33,835 nucleotides of DNA from Desulfobulbus sp. (GTDB lineage: Bacteria; Desulfobacterota; Desulfobulbia; Desulfobulbales; Desulfobulbaceae): assembly GCF_030824455.1 (NCBI RefSeq), contig NZ_JAVBXR010000031.1, positions 1 through 33,835 on the forward strand, given 5' to 3'. Positions within the stretch are counted from its first letter, which is position 1. Each line of letters opens with the position of its first letter. The translations under genes and the position numbers were made by a program. Of this stretch, positions 26,441 to 33,835 are shown one piece after another. A model generated the notes under the pieces. The model worked only from the letters and a program-made list of their open reading frames with translations, was not told the DNA's origin and did no database searches.

Positions 26441-28293
26441 AGCAGTTGCACGGCCTCAACGATTTCGTCATCCGTTTTGCCAACGTCAACGGTTCCGGAT
26501 CGGCCAGCGCCAACAACCTCTTTGCCAAGGCGGTGTTCCGCATGGGCGTGCCGGTCAGTCCGAAAAACATCTTTCCCTCCAACATCCAGGGCCTGCCCAC
26601 CTGGTACGAGGTGAGGGTCAACGCGCAGGGCTACGTGGGCCGGCGCGGCGACGTCGACATGGTGGTGGCGGTCAACGGCCAGACCCTGCGCCAGGACTAC
26701 GACGGCCTCACGCCCGGCGGCTACTTCCTTTTTGACTCCTCCAAGCCGCTGCCCGAGGATTTCCGGCGCGACGACGTCACGGTCATCGGCGTGCCCATGA
26801 CCCTGCTCTGCAACGAGGCCTTTGACAATCCCAAGATGCGGCCGCTGCTGAAAAATATCATCTATGTCGGCGCCCTGGCCGCCCTGCTCGACATGGAACT
26901 GCAGGTGCTGATTGATTCGCTGACCAAGCAGTTCCGCAAAAACCCCAAACTGGCCGAGCCCAACATCCAGGCCCTGCAACTGGGTTACGACTACGCCGGC
27001 GAACATTTTAAAGACGTGTGCAAACTGTCGGTGCAGCGCTGCAATCTGGTGGGCGACGGCATCATCATGGACGGCAACACCGCCGTGGCCCTGGGCGCGC
27101 TCTACGCCGGCGCCACCGTGGTCGGCTGGTATCCGATCACCCCTTCCACCTCGATCATCGAGGCCTTTGGCCGCTACGCCGAGAAATTCCGCATCGAGCA
27201 GGACACCGGGCGGATCAAGGCGGCGATTGTCCAGGCCGAGGACGAGCTGGCCGCCATCGGCATTGTCATCGGCGCCTCGTGGAACGGGGCCCGCGCCTTC
27301 ACCGCCACCTCCGGGCCGGGCATTTCCCTGATGAGCGAGTTCCTGGGGCTGGCCTATTTTGCCGAGATTCCGGCGGTGCTGGTCAATGTCCAGCGCACCG
27401 GCCCCTCCACCGGCATGCCCACCCGCACCCAACAGTCGGACCTGATCTCCTGCGCCTACGCCTCCCATGGCGACACCAAGCATCCGCTGCTCTTTCCCTG
27501 CGACCCCAAAGAGTGCTTCGACATGACCGCCGACGCCTTTGATCTGGCGGAACGGCTGCAGACCCCCATCATGGTGATGAGCGATCTTGATCTGGGAATG
27601 AACGATCATTACAGCCCGCCGCTCCACTGGGATCCGGACCGGGTCTACGACCGGGGCAAGGTGCTGAACGCGGCCCAACTCGACGGGCTGACCACCACCT
27701 GGGGCCGCTATCTGGACACCGACGGCGACGGCATTTGCACTCGCACCTATCCCGGAACCCATCCCGACAAGGGCGTCTACTTCACCCGGGGCACCTCGCG
27801 CAACGAATACTCGGCCTACACCGAGGACAGCGGCGCCTACATCCGCAACATGGAGCGGCTGCAGCTGAAATGGGAGACTGCCAAAACCCTGCTGCCCGGG
27901 CCACGGATCAAACTCCACGAGCCCCAGGCGAGACTGGGCGCCGTTTTCTATGGCAGCTCAACGCCGGCCGTCTACGAAACCATCGAAAGCCTGCGCGCGC
28001 GCGGCATCGCCGTCGACACCATGCGGCTGCGCGCCTTTCCCTTTCAACCGGGCGCGCTGGATTTCATTCACCACCATGAACTGGTCTTTGTCATCGAACA
28101 AAACCGCGACAGCCAGATGCGCACCCTGCTGATCAACGAAGGCGATCTGACGCCGCACAAACTGATTGCCATCACGTGCTACGACGGCCTGCCGCTGGCC
28201 AGCCGTTCGCTCACCCAGGCAATGGAAGAAGCCCTTGCAGAGCGCGGCGTTCTTCTGCAGCAGCTCGCCCCCGGCCAAGGAGACGCCCAATGA
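26437..28293 (+). CDS. 2-oxoacid:ferredoxin oxidoreductase, fused gamma-alpha subunit
   Basis: A 618-residue subunit. The first ~190 residues are the gamma (CoA-interacting) domain (RFANVNGSGSASANNLFAKAV, NIFPSNIQGLPTWYEVRVN), and the rest is the alpha subunit with GWYPITPSTSIIEAF, EDELAAIGIVIGASWNGARAFTATSGPG and RTGPSTGMPTRTQQSDL. This fused layout is that of KorA-type 2-oxoacid oxidoreductases, which interconvert a 2-oxo acid and an acyl-CoA with reduced ferredoxin. The ATG at 26437 is in a four-base ATGA overlap with the preceding stop; the frame is open further upstream, but that part is antisense-like noise inside the previous gene. 2-Oxoglutarate is the likely substrate, but pyruvate or branched-chain acids cannot be excluded. 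Confidence 0.93.
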   Translation: MKQLHGLNDFVIRFANVNGSGSASANNLFAKAVFRMGVPVSPKNIFPSNIQGLPTWYEVRVNAQGYVGRRGDVDMVVAVNGQTLRQDYDGLTPGGYFLFDSSKPLPEDFRRDDVTVIGVPMTLLCNEAFDNPKMRPLLKNIIYVGALAALLDMELQVLIDSLTKQFRKNPKLAEPNIQALQLGYDYAGEHFKDVCKLSVQRCNLVGDGIIMDGNTAVALGALYAGATVVGWYPITPSTSIIEAFGRYAEKFRIEQDTGRIKAAIVQAEDELAAIGIVIGASWNGARAFTATSGPGISLMSEFLGLAYFAEIPAVLVNVQRTGPSTGMPTRTQQSDLISCAYASHGDTKHPLLFPCDPKECFDMTADAFDLAERLQTPIMVMSDLDLGMNDHYSPPLHWDPDRVYDRGKVLNAAQLDGLTTTWGRYLDTDGDGICTRTYPGTHPDKGVYFTRGTSRNEYSAYTEDSGAYIRNMERLQLKWETAKTLLPGPRIKLHEPQARLGAVFYGSSTPAVYETIESLRARGIAVDTMRLRAFPFQPGALDFIHHHELVFVIEQNRDSQMRTLLINEGDLTPHKLIAITCYDGLPLASRSLTQAMEEALAERGVLLQQLAPGQGDAQ

Positions 28294-29342
28294 CCTTTTT
28301 CCGCCCCAGCTTCCGACATCCCGATCTGCCGCCCAATGAGGCCGGCTACACCCGCCGCGACTACGAAGGCGGCATCTCGACCCTGTGCGCCGGCTGCGGT
28401 CACGATTCGATCTGCAACGCCATTATCCAGGCCTGTTTTGAACTGGGCTTGCCGCCGCACCGGGTGGCCAAGATGTCGGGCATCGGCTGCTCCTCCAAAA
28501 CCCCGGCCTACTTCCTCGGCAAATCGCACGGCTTCAACTCGGTGCACGGCCGCATGCCATCGATTGCCACCGGGGCCAACATGGCCAACCGCGAGCTGAT
28601 CTACCTGGGCGTTTCGGGCGACGGCGACACCGCCTCCATCGGCATGGGCCAGTTTGCCCACGCGGTCCGCCGCAACCTCAACATGCTCTACATCGTGATG
28701 AACAACGGCTGCTACGGCCTGACCAAGGGCCAGTACTCAGCCACCGCCGACAAGGGTTCCAAGGGCAAGAAGGGCGGCGTCAACGCCCTGGAATCGATCG
28801 ACCTCTGCGAGCTGGCCATTCAGCTCGGCGCCGGTTTCGTGGCGAGAGGCTTTTCCGGCGACAAACAGCAACTGACGCCGCTGATCAAGGCCGGCCTGTC
28901 GCACCACGGGCTTTCGTTCATCGACGTGATCTCGCCCTGCGTCACCTTCAACAACAATCCCGAATCCACCAAAAGCTACCACTGGGTGCGGGAGCACAGC
29001 GAGGCCACCAACACCTTCGATTTCGTGCCCTTCCGCCAGACCATCACCACCGAGTACCAGGACGACGCCACCGAGGCCGTCACCCTGCACGACAACTCGG
29101 TCATCCATCTGCACAAACACCCCCACGCCGCCGACGTCACCGACCGCCGCCAAGCCATCGACAACCTGGAAGACCACAAGGCCCAAGGGATGATCCTCAC
29201 CGGGGTGCTCTACGTCAACCCGGCCAGCGCCGACACCCACGACATCCTCAACACCTGCGAACGGCCGCTCAACAGCCTGTCGGAAACGGATCTGTGTCCG
29301 GGCAGCGCGGTTTTGGAGGAGATCAACGCGGCCCATCGATAA
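28290..29342 (+). CDS. 2-oxoacid:ferredoxin oxidoreductase, beta (TPP-binding) subunit
   Basis: A 350-residue partner of the preceding subunit. It carries the thiamine-diphosphate site: LCAGCGHDSICNAI, KMSGIGCSSKTPAYF, HGRMPSIATGANMAN, the GDGDTASIGMGQF Mg2+/TPP motif, and NNGCYGLTKGQYSAT. SFIDVISPCVTFNN is typical of KorB-type beta subunits. The ATG overlaps the alpha-subunit stop (ATGA), and AAGGAG precedes it, so the three genes are one tightly coupled operon. The beta subunit itself has only the Cys residues of the usual proximal cluster; the ferredoxin-like clusters are on the flavoprotein. The last 60 residues are a less conserved tail. Confidence 0.94.
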   Translation: MTFFRPSFRHPDLPPNEAGYTRRDYEGGISTLCAGCGHDSICNAIIQACFELGLPPHRVAKMSGIGCSSKTPAYFLGKSHGFNSVHGRMPSIATGANMANRELIYLGVSGDGDTASIGMGQFAHAVRRNLNMLYIVMNNGCYGLTKGQYSATADKGSKGKKGGVNALESIDLCELAIQLGAGFVARGFSGDKQQLTPLIKAGLSHHGLSFIDVISPCVTFNNNPESTKSYHWVREHSEATNTFDFVPFRQTITTEYQDDATEAVTLHDNSVIHLHKHPHAADVTDRRQAIDNLEDHKAQGMILTGVLYVNPASADTHDILNTCERPLNSLSETDLCPGSAVLEEINAAHR

Positions 29343-29499
29343 TCAGGACGCTCCGCCCCTGTCCCTGTAGCCCATTTTTCTGCAGCGATTGATCGGCAAA
29401 CCGGGTCTTTTGTGCTATGCATGCATGTCTTCTTTTTCCGTAGCGACTGAGCACCGCCGATGCCCGCCACAGAACCCTTTTTGTCCGGACCACCCCGCC

Positions 29500-30699
29500 A
29501 TGACCACACGCCGCCCCTCCCGGCCGCTCGTATCTGACCCCGCTTGCAAGCCCTCGCCCTACCCATCGTCGCCTTGCTCGGCCTTCCTGCGCGGCTTGCT
29601 CCTCGCCCTCGGTGCGGCGCTGCTTGCCCTTGGCCTCAGCGCCTGCGGTCCGTCGACCGGCGGCATTGCTCAACCGGCACATGCTTACGCCAGCCGATCA
29701 GATCAATCGGCAACCAACAACGCCGCACAGGCGCCGCAGCGGCGCAGCGTCGGCCGCTACCATGCCCAGCATATCACCGGCGATTTCGCCAACTACGCCC
29801 GCCTGGAACAATTCGTCAACCAGATGGCGGCCAAGCACGGGTTTGAACGCGAATATCTGCTGGGCCTGTTTTCCCAGGCCAAACGCAAAGACTGGACCCT
29901 CAATTATCTCGCCAAATCGGACCAGACCATCAAGGGCAAACCCGCCGTTGGCGGCTGGACCCGTTACCGCTCGCAGTTTCTCGACGAACGTCATATCGGC
30001 GCAGGCGTTGATTTTGCGAGACGCCACCGCGCCACTCTGCAACGCGCCTCCCGGCAATACGGCGTGCCGGAAGAGTACATCCTCGGCATTCTCGCCGTGG
30101 AAACAACCTTCGGCGGTTTTGTCGGCAACCACCGGGTGCTGGACGCCCTGACCACCCTGGGGTTTGATTACGCCCGGCGCGGCGACTACTTTCGCGGCGA
30201 GCTGGAAAACTTCCTGCTGATGGCGCGCAGTGAGGGCCTCGACCCGGCCGCGCCCAAGGGCTCGTTTGCCGGGGCCATGGGGCTGGGACAATTCATGCCC
30301 AGCAGTTTTCTCAAGTGGGCGGTGGACTTCAACGGCGACGGACGGCGCGACTTGTGGAACCCGGAGGACGCCATCGGCAGCGTTGCCAACTACTTTGCCC
30401 AACACGGCTGGCAGGCAGGACGCCCTGTGGTCACGCCGCTGCAGGCCAAGAGTCCCATCACCCTGGAAACCGGCATCAACACCCGGTATACGCTCGCCGC
30501 GTTGCAACAGGCCGGCTTACAGCCGACAGGCTCTTGCAGCGACCAGGGTCAGCTGAGTTTGCTGCTGCTTCGCCATCAGAGTTATGATCAATACCTGATC
30601 GGGCACGCTAATTTTTACACCATCACCCGCTACAACAACAGTGCCTACTATTCCATGGCGGTGCATGAACTCGCCCAGTCGATCAAACGCAGGCTGTGA
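29500..30699 (+). CDS. mltB: Lytic murein transglycosylase, MltB family lipoprotein
   Basis: It cleaves the glycan strand of peptidoglycan, leaving 1,6-anhydro-MurNAc ends. The protein is 399 residues from the ATG at 29500. A hydrophobic stretch (LLLALGAALLALGLSAC) ends in a lipobox with Cys 49, so it is an outer- or inner-membrane lipoprotein. The N-terminal region before it is unusually long (about 30 residues), so the true start may lie further in. The catalytic domain has GILAVETTFGGFVGN with the acid Glu 201, then GFDYARRGDYFRGELENFLLM, SFAGAMGLGQFMPSSF, and DLWNPEDAIGSVANYFAQHGW. The end (HANFYTITRYNNSAYYSMAVHELA) is the usual MltB closing motif. It ends three bases before the next regulator gene. 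Confidence 0.92.
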   Translation: MTTRRPSRPLVSDPACKPSPYPSSPCSAFLRGLLLALGAALLALGLSACGPSTGGIAQPAHAYASRSDQSATNNAAQAPQRRSVGRYHAQHITGDFANYARLEQFVNQMAAKHGFEREYLLGLFSQAKRKDWTLNYLAKSDQTIKGKPAVGGWTRYRSQFLDERHIGAGVDFARRHRATLQRASRQYGVPEEYILGILAVETTFGGFVGNHRVLDALTTLGFDYARRGDYFRGELENFLLMARSEGLDPAAPKGSFAGAMGLGQFMPSSFLKWAVDFNGDGRRDLWNPEDAIGSVANYFAQHGWQAGRPVVTPLQAKSPITLETGINTRYTLAALQQAGLQPTGSCSDQGQLSLLLLRHQSYDQYLIGHANFYTITRYNNSAYYSMAVHELAQSIKRRL

Positions 30700-30702
30700 T
30701 CC

Positions 30703-32742
30703 ATGGATGAGAGAACGCCCCCGCTCCAACCCACAGTGGAGGTCGACTCCATCGTCCAACCAGGCCTTGACCGGGACAACGACCCTCCCGGCGCCTCCTC
30801 AGGCGCAATCAACCTGCACCGGCTTGAGCCCCTTATTCCCGTTGTTTCTGCCCGTATCCTAAACGCCTCTTCCGACACCCTCGACGAGGTCATCCAGCGT
30901 TCGCTTCAAGAAATTCTCCAGTCGCTGGGTCTGGGGCGCGGCGGACTGCTCAAGGTCGCCAAAGGACGCTGTCATGTGCTCCTTTCCTATGACTGGCACG
31001 ATCACGGCGTCGAGATTGTATCCAATGAGATCAATCTGGCTGAGTTGCTTCCCTGGACCTATCACCAAATCGTTGGCCTCGGCAAAACGGTAGCCAAATA
31101 CAACATTGATTCCATACCTGCAGAGGCGACAGCGGATCGGCAATTCTTTGTCCGCTTTGGAACCAAATCCGCACTGGCGATCCCGCTCTTCGTGGGTCAA
31201 AGCGTGCATCACATTTTTTCCGTGCACTCGGTTACGGAAGAATGCAGGTGGCCGGAATCCTTCATCACCTCCTTGCGACTCCTGGGGGAGATATTTGTCG
31301 GCGCCCTGGAACGACGCGACATTCTCCGTTCCCTGGAAACCTACCAAACGCGGCTGGATATGGCGGCAGCTTCCGCCGGCGCCGGATTCTGGGAACTTGA
31401 TTTCGCAACGGGCAATATCTGGGTGACCAGCAAGGCTAGGGAAATGTTGCACTTTGCTGAGGGCGAAACGGTCACGTTTGCCCATGTGCTGGAAAAGATT
31501 CATCCCGATGACCGCGCCTCGGTGGCCCGAGCCGTCGAGCAGGTGCGAGGCCTTGACGCCGAAGCCTGCGTGGAATACCGGGCGTCCGGCCCCGACGGGG
31601 CGGTTCGTTGGTTCATGTCCCGAGGCCGCATGCACCAAAAGGGGCCAAACGCCGCCAAGAGCCTGGCAGGCGCGACGATGGACATCACCCACCGCAAGCA
31701 GATGGAACACACCCTGCAGCAACAGGTTTCGGAGATCAATCGCCTGCGGGAACAGCTCGAACAGGAAAACACCCTGCTGCGCTCAGAGGCGGGGCTCAAC
31801 GAGGAGCGACATCGCTCCCTGGGCGACAGTGCGCCCATGCAGCGGGTCAAGGCGCTGATCGAACAGGTCGCCCCCACCGGCAGCACGGTCCTGATTCAGG
31901 GGGAAACCGGCACCGGCAAGGAGCTGGTCGCCCAGGCCGTCCACCAGCTCAGCGACCGCAACCAACGGCTGATGGTCACGGTGAACTGTGCGGCGTTGCC
32001 GGCGGCGCTGATTGAGAGCGAACTGTTTGGCCGGGAAAAAGGCGCCTTTACCGGGGCGATGAGCCGGCAGATAGGGCGTTTCGAATTGGCCCACGGCTCC
32101 ACCCTGCTGCTAGACGAAATCGCGGAAATGCCGCTTGAAACCCAAGCAAAACTGCTGCGCGTGCTGCAAAACGGGACCTTTGAACGACTCGGCAGCCCGC
32201 TCAACATCAAGGTCGACGTGCGCATCATCGCCGCCACCAATCGCAATCTTGCCAAAGAGGTCGATGCGGGGCGATTCCGCCGCGATCTGTTTTATCGCCT
32301 CAACGTCTTTCCCATCAATGTGCCGCCGTTGCGCGAGCGGGCGGAAGACATTCCGCTGCTGGTGTGGAAATTCGTCAGCGAATTTGGCCAGCGAATGGGC
32401 AAGAAGCTCAATAAAATCGGAAGCCAAGATATGGAAACGCTCCTGGCCTACCCCTGGCCGGGAAACGTCCGCGAGCTGCGCAATGTGGTTGAGCGGGCCA
32501 TGATCACCAGCACCGGCAATGCCCTTGATCTCTCGCATTTGAATTTGGCGCACCCAAAATCCGGCTCCCCCACCGCCATGACGCTCAGGGAGGTTGAGCG
32601 CCGGCACATTGAACACACCCTTGCGGTCGCCCAGGGAAAAATCAAAGGACCAGGAGGCGCCGCAGCGCTTCTTGGCCTCAATCCCTCGACGCTGTACTCA
32701 CGCATGCGCAAACTTGGGATCAAATTTCCCTCGACGCACTAA
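30703..32742 (+). CDS. Sigma-54-dependent activator with GAF, PAS, AAA+ and HTH domains
   Basis: A 679-residue enhancer-binding protein. Residues 45-205 look like a GAF domain, 215-330 a PAS domain with the FWELDFATGNIWVT and HPDDRASVARAVE signature, and 335-365 a coiled coil. The AAA+ core has Walker A GETGTGKE (400-407), GAFTGA (447-452), LLLDEIAEMPL, and [12 protein letters not shown]. The C-terminal helix-turn-helix is GGAAALLGLNPSTLYSRMRKLGI. There is no receiver, so it senses through GAF/PAS. It starts three bases after mltB and is probably co-transcribed with it. Two direct copies of a CATATCG-centred site and a sigma-54 promoter lie immediately downstream, so the likely target is the next gene. 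Confidence 0.93.
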   Translation: MDERTPPLQPTVEVDSIVQPGLDRDNDPPGASSGAINLHRLEPLIPVVSARILNASSDTLDEVIQRSLQEILQSLGLGRGGLLKVAKGRCHVLLSYDWHDHGVEIVSNEINLAELLPWTYHQIVGLGKTVAKYNIDSIPAEATADRQFFVRFGTKSALAIPLFVGQSVHHIFSVHSVTEECRWPESFITSLRLLGEIFVGALERRDILRSLETYQTRLDMAAASAGAGFWELDFATGNIWVTSKAREMLHFAEGETVTFAHVLEKIHPDDRASVARAVEQVRGLDAEACVEYRASGPDGAVRWFMSRGRMHQKGPNAAKSLAGATMDITHRKQMEHTLQQQVSEINRLREQLEQENTLLRSEAGLNEERHRSLGDSAPMQRVKALIEQVAPTGSTVLIQGETGTGKELVAQAVHQLSDRNQRLMVTVNCAALPAALIESELFGREKGAFTGAMSRQIGRFELAHGSTLLLDEIAEMPLETQAKLLRVLQNGTFERLGSPLNIKVDVRIIAATNRNLAKEVDAGRFRRDLFYRLNVFPINVPPLRERAEDIPLLVWKFVSEFGQRMGKKLNKIGSQDMETLLAYPWPGNVRELRNVVERAMITSTGNALDLSHLNLAHPKSGSPTAMTLREVERRHIEHTLAVAQGKIKGPGGAAALLGLNPSTLYSRMRKLGIKFPSTH

Positions 32743-32744
32743 AA

Positions 32745-32782
32745 GGGCGGCATATCGTCTCACCCAGGGCGACATATCGCCC
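32745..32782 (+). promoter_or_regulatory. Pair of candidate activator-binding sites (UAS)
   Basis: GGGCGGCATATCGTCTC (32745-32761) and the near-perfect palindrome GGGCGACATATCGCCC (32767-32782) share the CATATCG core. The cores are 22 bases apart, about two helical turns, so they face the same side of the DNA. They are centred about 149 and 127 bases upstream of the predicted start at 32902, the usual range for sigma-54 activators. The activator gene ends two bases before. Confidence 0.6.
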
Positions 32783-32875
32783 CCTCTCCCAGCAACCAGG
32801 CGTCGCTCTCGTTCTCCATCAACAAAAACATCACAATTTCAAACCAATAGCCAGCAACCCGCAAGATAAGAGAAG

Positions 32876-32891
32876 TGGCTCGCTTTGTGCA
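32876..32891 (+). promoter_or_regulatory. Sigma-54 promoter, -24/-12
   Basis: TGGCTCG-CTTT-GTGCA matches the TGGCACG-N4-TTGCA consensus except at two positions, with the invariant GG (32877-32878) and GC (32889-32890) exactly 10 bases apart. The predicted start is 32902 or 32903, which is the A of the downstream ATG or the base before it. No ribosome site lies between, so the transcript may be leaderless. Confidence 0.6.
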
Positions 32892-32902
32892 GCCACTCGG
32901 CT

Positions 32903-33256
32903 ATGCTTCTTTCCCTCATTACCATCCACCCCGTTCCCGGGGAAGAATCCAAGGTTATCGACGTGTTGGATTCAGTGCAGGGACTGATCGCCGCCAACGC
33001 CGATTGTCAAGGATGCTTGTTCACGGCCATGGTCGGCCCGGGAAAATCGATTTGCTACATGGAACGATGGCGCACCCGCGAAGCCCTTGACCGACATTTG
33101 CGTTCGCCCTTGTATTGCAGGGTCCTGGAGGCCATGGAACTGTCCCGGACGCCGCCGACGGTCGAATTTTATGAAATCATCGGCATCGGCGGCCTGGAGT
33201 TGATTGAGAACGTCCGGCTGCATCCGATGGACCATCCTACAAGTGGGCGAACCTGA
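32903..33256 (+). CDS. ABM-domain (antibiotic biosynthesis monooxygenase-like) protein
   Basis: A 117-residue protein of the dimeric ferredoxin-like ABM fold: LLSLITIHPVPGEESKVIDVL, then DCQGCLFTAM, SICYMERWRTREALDRHLRS, and a closing strand VEFYEIIGIGG. Family members are small oxygenases, quinol or haem-related enzymes, or stress proteins, and the substrate is not readable. The extra C-terminal tail (VRLHPMDHPTSGRT) is unusual. The ATG at 32903 is chosen because family proteins begin at MLL-type starts; no ribosome-binding site precedes it, which fits the predicted leaderless sigma-54 transcript. It lies directly after the sigma-54 activator gene and its candidate sites. Confidence 0.82.
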   Translation: MLLSLITIHPVPGEESKVIDVLDSVQGLIAANADCQGCLFTAMVGPGKSICYMERWRTREALDRHLRSPLYCRVLEAMELSRTPPTVEFYEIIGIGGLELIENVRLHPMDHPTSGRT

Positions 33257-33348
33257 AATGTTGGCTGGAAATAAGGATTCGTCTGTCCCGGCCTGTTTTC
33301 CCAGAGAAGGAGCAAACCGCATAATCGGTTGATGCGTCCGCCACAGAA

Positions 33349-33364
33349 GGTGAAATATCGTCCC
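33349..33364 (+). promoter_or_regulatory. Third copy of the ATATCG-centred site
   Basis: GGTGAAATATCGTCCC matches the two upstream copies at the GG, ATATCG and downstream C positions, with three to four differences. It lies about 200 bases before the SYLF gene in an otherwise featureless 291-base gap. No -24/-12 element with the proper spacing was found between it and that gene. Confidence 0.35.
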
Positions 33365-33457
33365 CCAAGGCGCGTCGCGGGGCGAGCAGAAGAAAAAAAA
33401 ATTCAACAGCTGCGGCCCATTCGCACCTGTCGTTATTCGTTGTTTTTTATCGGAATA

Positions 33458-33487
33458 TTGAATTTTGCAGTTGCACCCATGTATTTT
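33458..33487 (+). promoter_or_regulatory. Candidate sigma-70-type promoter of the SYLF gene
   Basis: TTGAAT (33458-33463) and TATTTT (33482-33487) are 18 bases apart in an A+T-rich stretch about 60 bases before the ATG. The spacing is slightly long and the -10 is weak, so this is a plausible rather than certain promoter. Confidence 0.4.
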
Positions 33488-33547
33488 CCAGGGTTAATCA
33501 AAAGGAAGGTTTTTTCATTATCCACACCAACTTAAAGGAGCAGGCAC

Positions 33548-33835
33548 ATGGAAACAGGAAAAGCGAGCAACGTCGTGAAGAAAGCACTGCAGGCGGCAAT
33601 GCCGCTGCTGCTGGCTGTTTTGGTCTTGGCCGCACCGCAAATGTCGCTGGCCGCCACGGCCGGAGAAATCGACCATGAGGTGGACGGCGCGTTGCAGGCC
33701 CTCTACCGGACCACTCCCGCCGCAAAAAACATGGCCAAAATCGCCAAGGGCATCCTGGTTTTCCCTGACGTGGTCAAGGCCGGGCTGATCGTCGGCGGTC
33801 AATACGGCGAGGGCGCGCTCCGCGTCGGCAACAAG
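33548..33835 (+). CDS. Secreted SYLF-domain (Ysc84-like lipid-binding) protein, 3' end missing
   Basis: The first 96 residues are present and the gene runs off the window. AAAGGAG ends eight bases before the ATG, an excellent ribosome site. A signal peptide (LQAAMPLLLAVLVLAAPQMSLAATA) predicts export, probably cleaved after SLAA. The mature part begins with an amphipathic helix (GEIDHEVDGALQALYRTTPAAKNMAK) followed by KGILVFPDVVKAGLIVGGQYGEGALRVG, the hallmark of SYLF/Ysc84 domains, which bind phosphoinositides in eukaryotes. Bacterial secreted members have no firmly known role. It is the last gene seen. Confidence 0.88.
   Translation, partial: METGKASNVVKKALQAAMPLLLAVLVLAAPQMSLAATAGEIDHEVDGALQALYRTTPAAKNMAKIAKGILVFPDVVKAGLIVGGQYGEGALRVGNK

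Overview
The window looks like a chromosomal piece of an anaerobic, GC-rich Gram-negative bacterium, most likely a Desulfobulbales-type member of the Desulfobacterota. This is inferred from the mix of an RHS protein, two sigma-54 activators, a 2-oxoacid:ferredoxin oxidoreductase operon, an E. coli-like IlvD and an rpsA-ihfB pair. No rRNA, tRNA or CRISPR array was seen, so the taxonomic call rests on gene content only.

Bases 1 to about 5,200 are an accessory region. It holds the 3' end of an RHS-repeat protein whose tail looks like a permuted papain-like toxin, overlapped by a small membrane-anchored candidate immunity gene. A ParDE-type toxin-antitoxin pair follows, with a readable promoter and operator, then a frameshifted tyrosine recombinase, then a compact autotransporter. 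The toxin tail, its partner and the intergenic DNA here are visibly richer in A+T than the rest of the window.

From 5.2 to 18.9 kb the genes are mostly core functions: ilvD; an orphan PilT/PilU-like ATPase with a zinc-ribbon/pseudo-receiver protein; rpsA and ihfB with clear terminators; a YciO-type gene; guaB-guaA for GMP synthesis; a NYN nuclease fused to a cold-shock-like domain; a glucokinase; a YgjV-like membrane protein; and an RNase D-like exonuclease on the opposite strand.

From 19.2 to 33.8 kb the theme is signalling and energy metabolism. A NifA-like GAF/AAA+/Fis activator converges on a hybrid histidine kinase that is translationally coupled to a periplasmic binding protein with no transporter. 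Divergent from these is a tight three-gene operon (FAD/Fe-S oxidoreductase, KorA-type, KorB-type). MltB follows, then a second sigma-54 activator. Immediately after that activator lie two helically phased copies of an ATATCG-centred motif and a good -24/-12 promoter whose predicted start falls on the ATG of an ABM-domain gene. The window ends inside a secreted SYLF-domain protein gene.

The points most worth following are the RHS toxin/immunity pair, the predicted leaderless sigma-54 transcript with paired activator sites at 32.7-32.9 kb, the autotransporter passenger, the binding-protein/kinase pair, the NYN-cold-shock fusion and the structured DNA in front of guaB. Nothing here proves a wholly new system.
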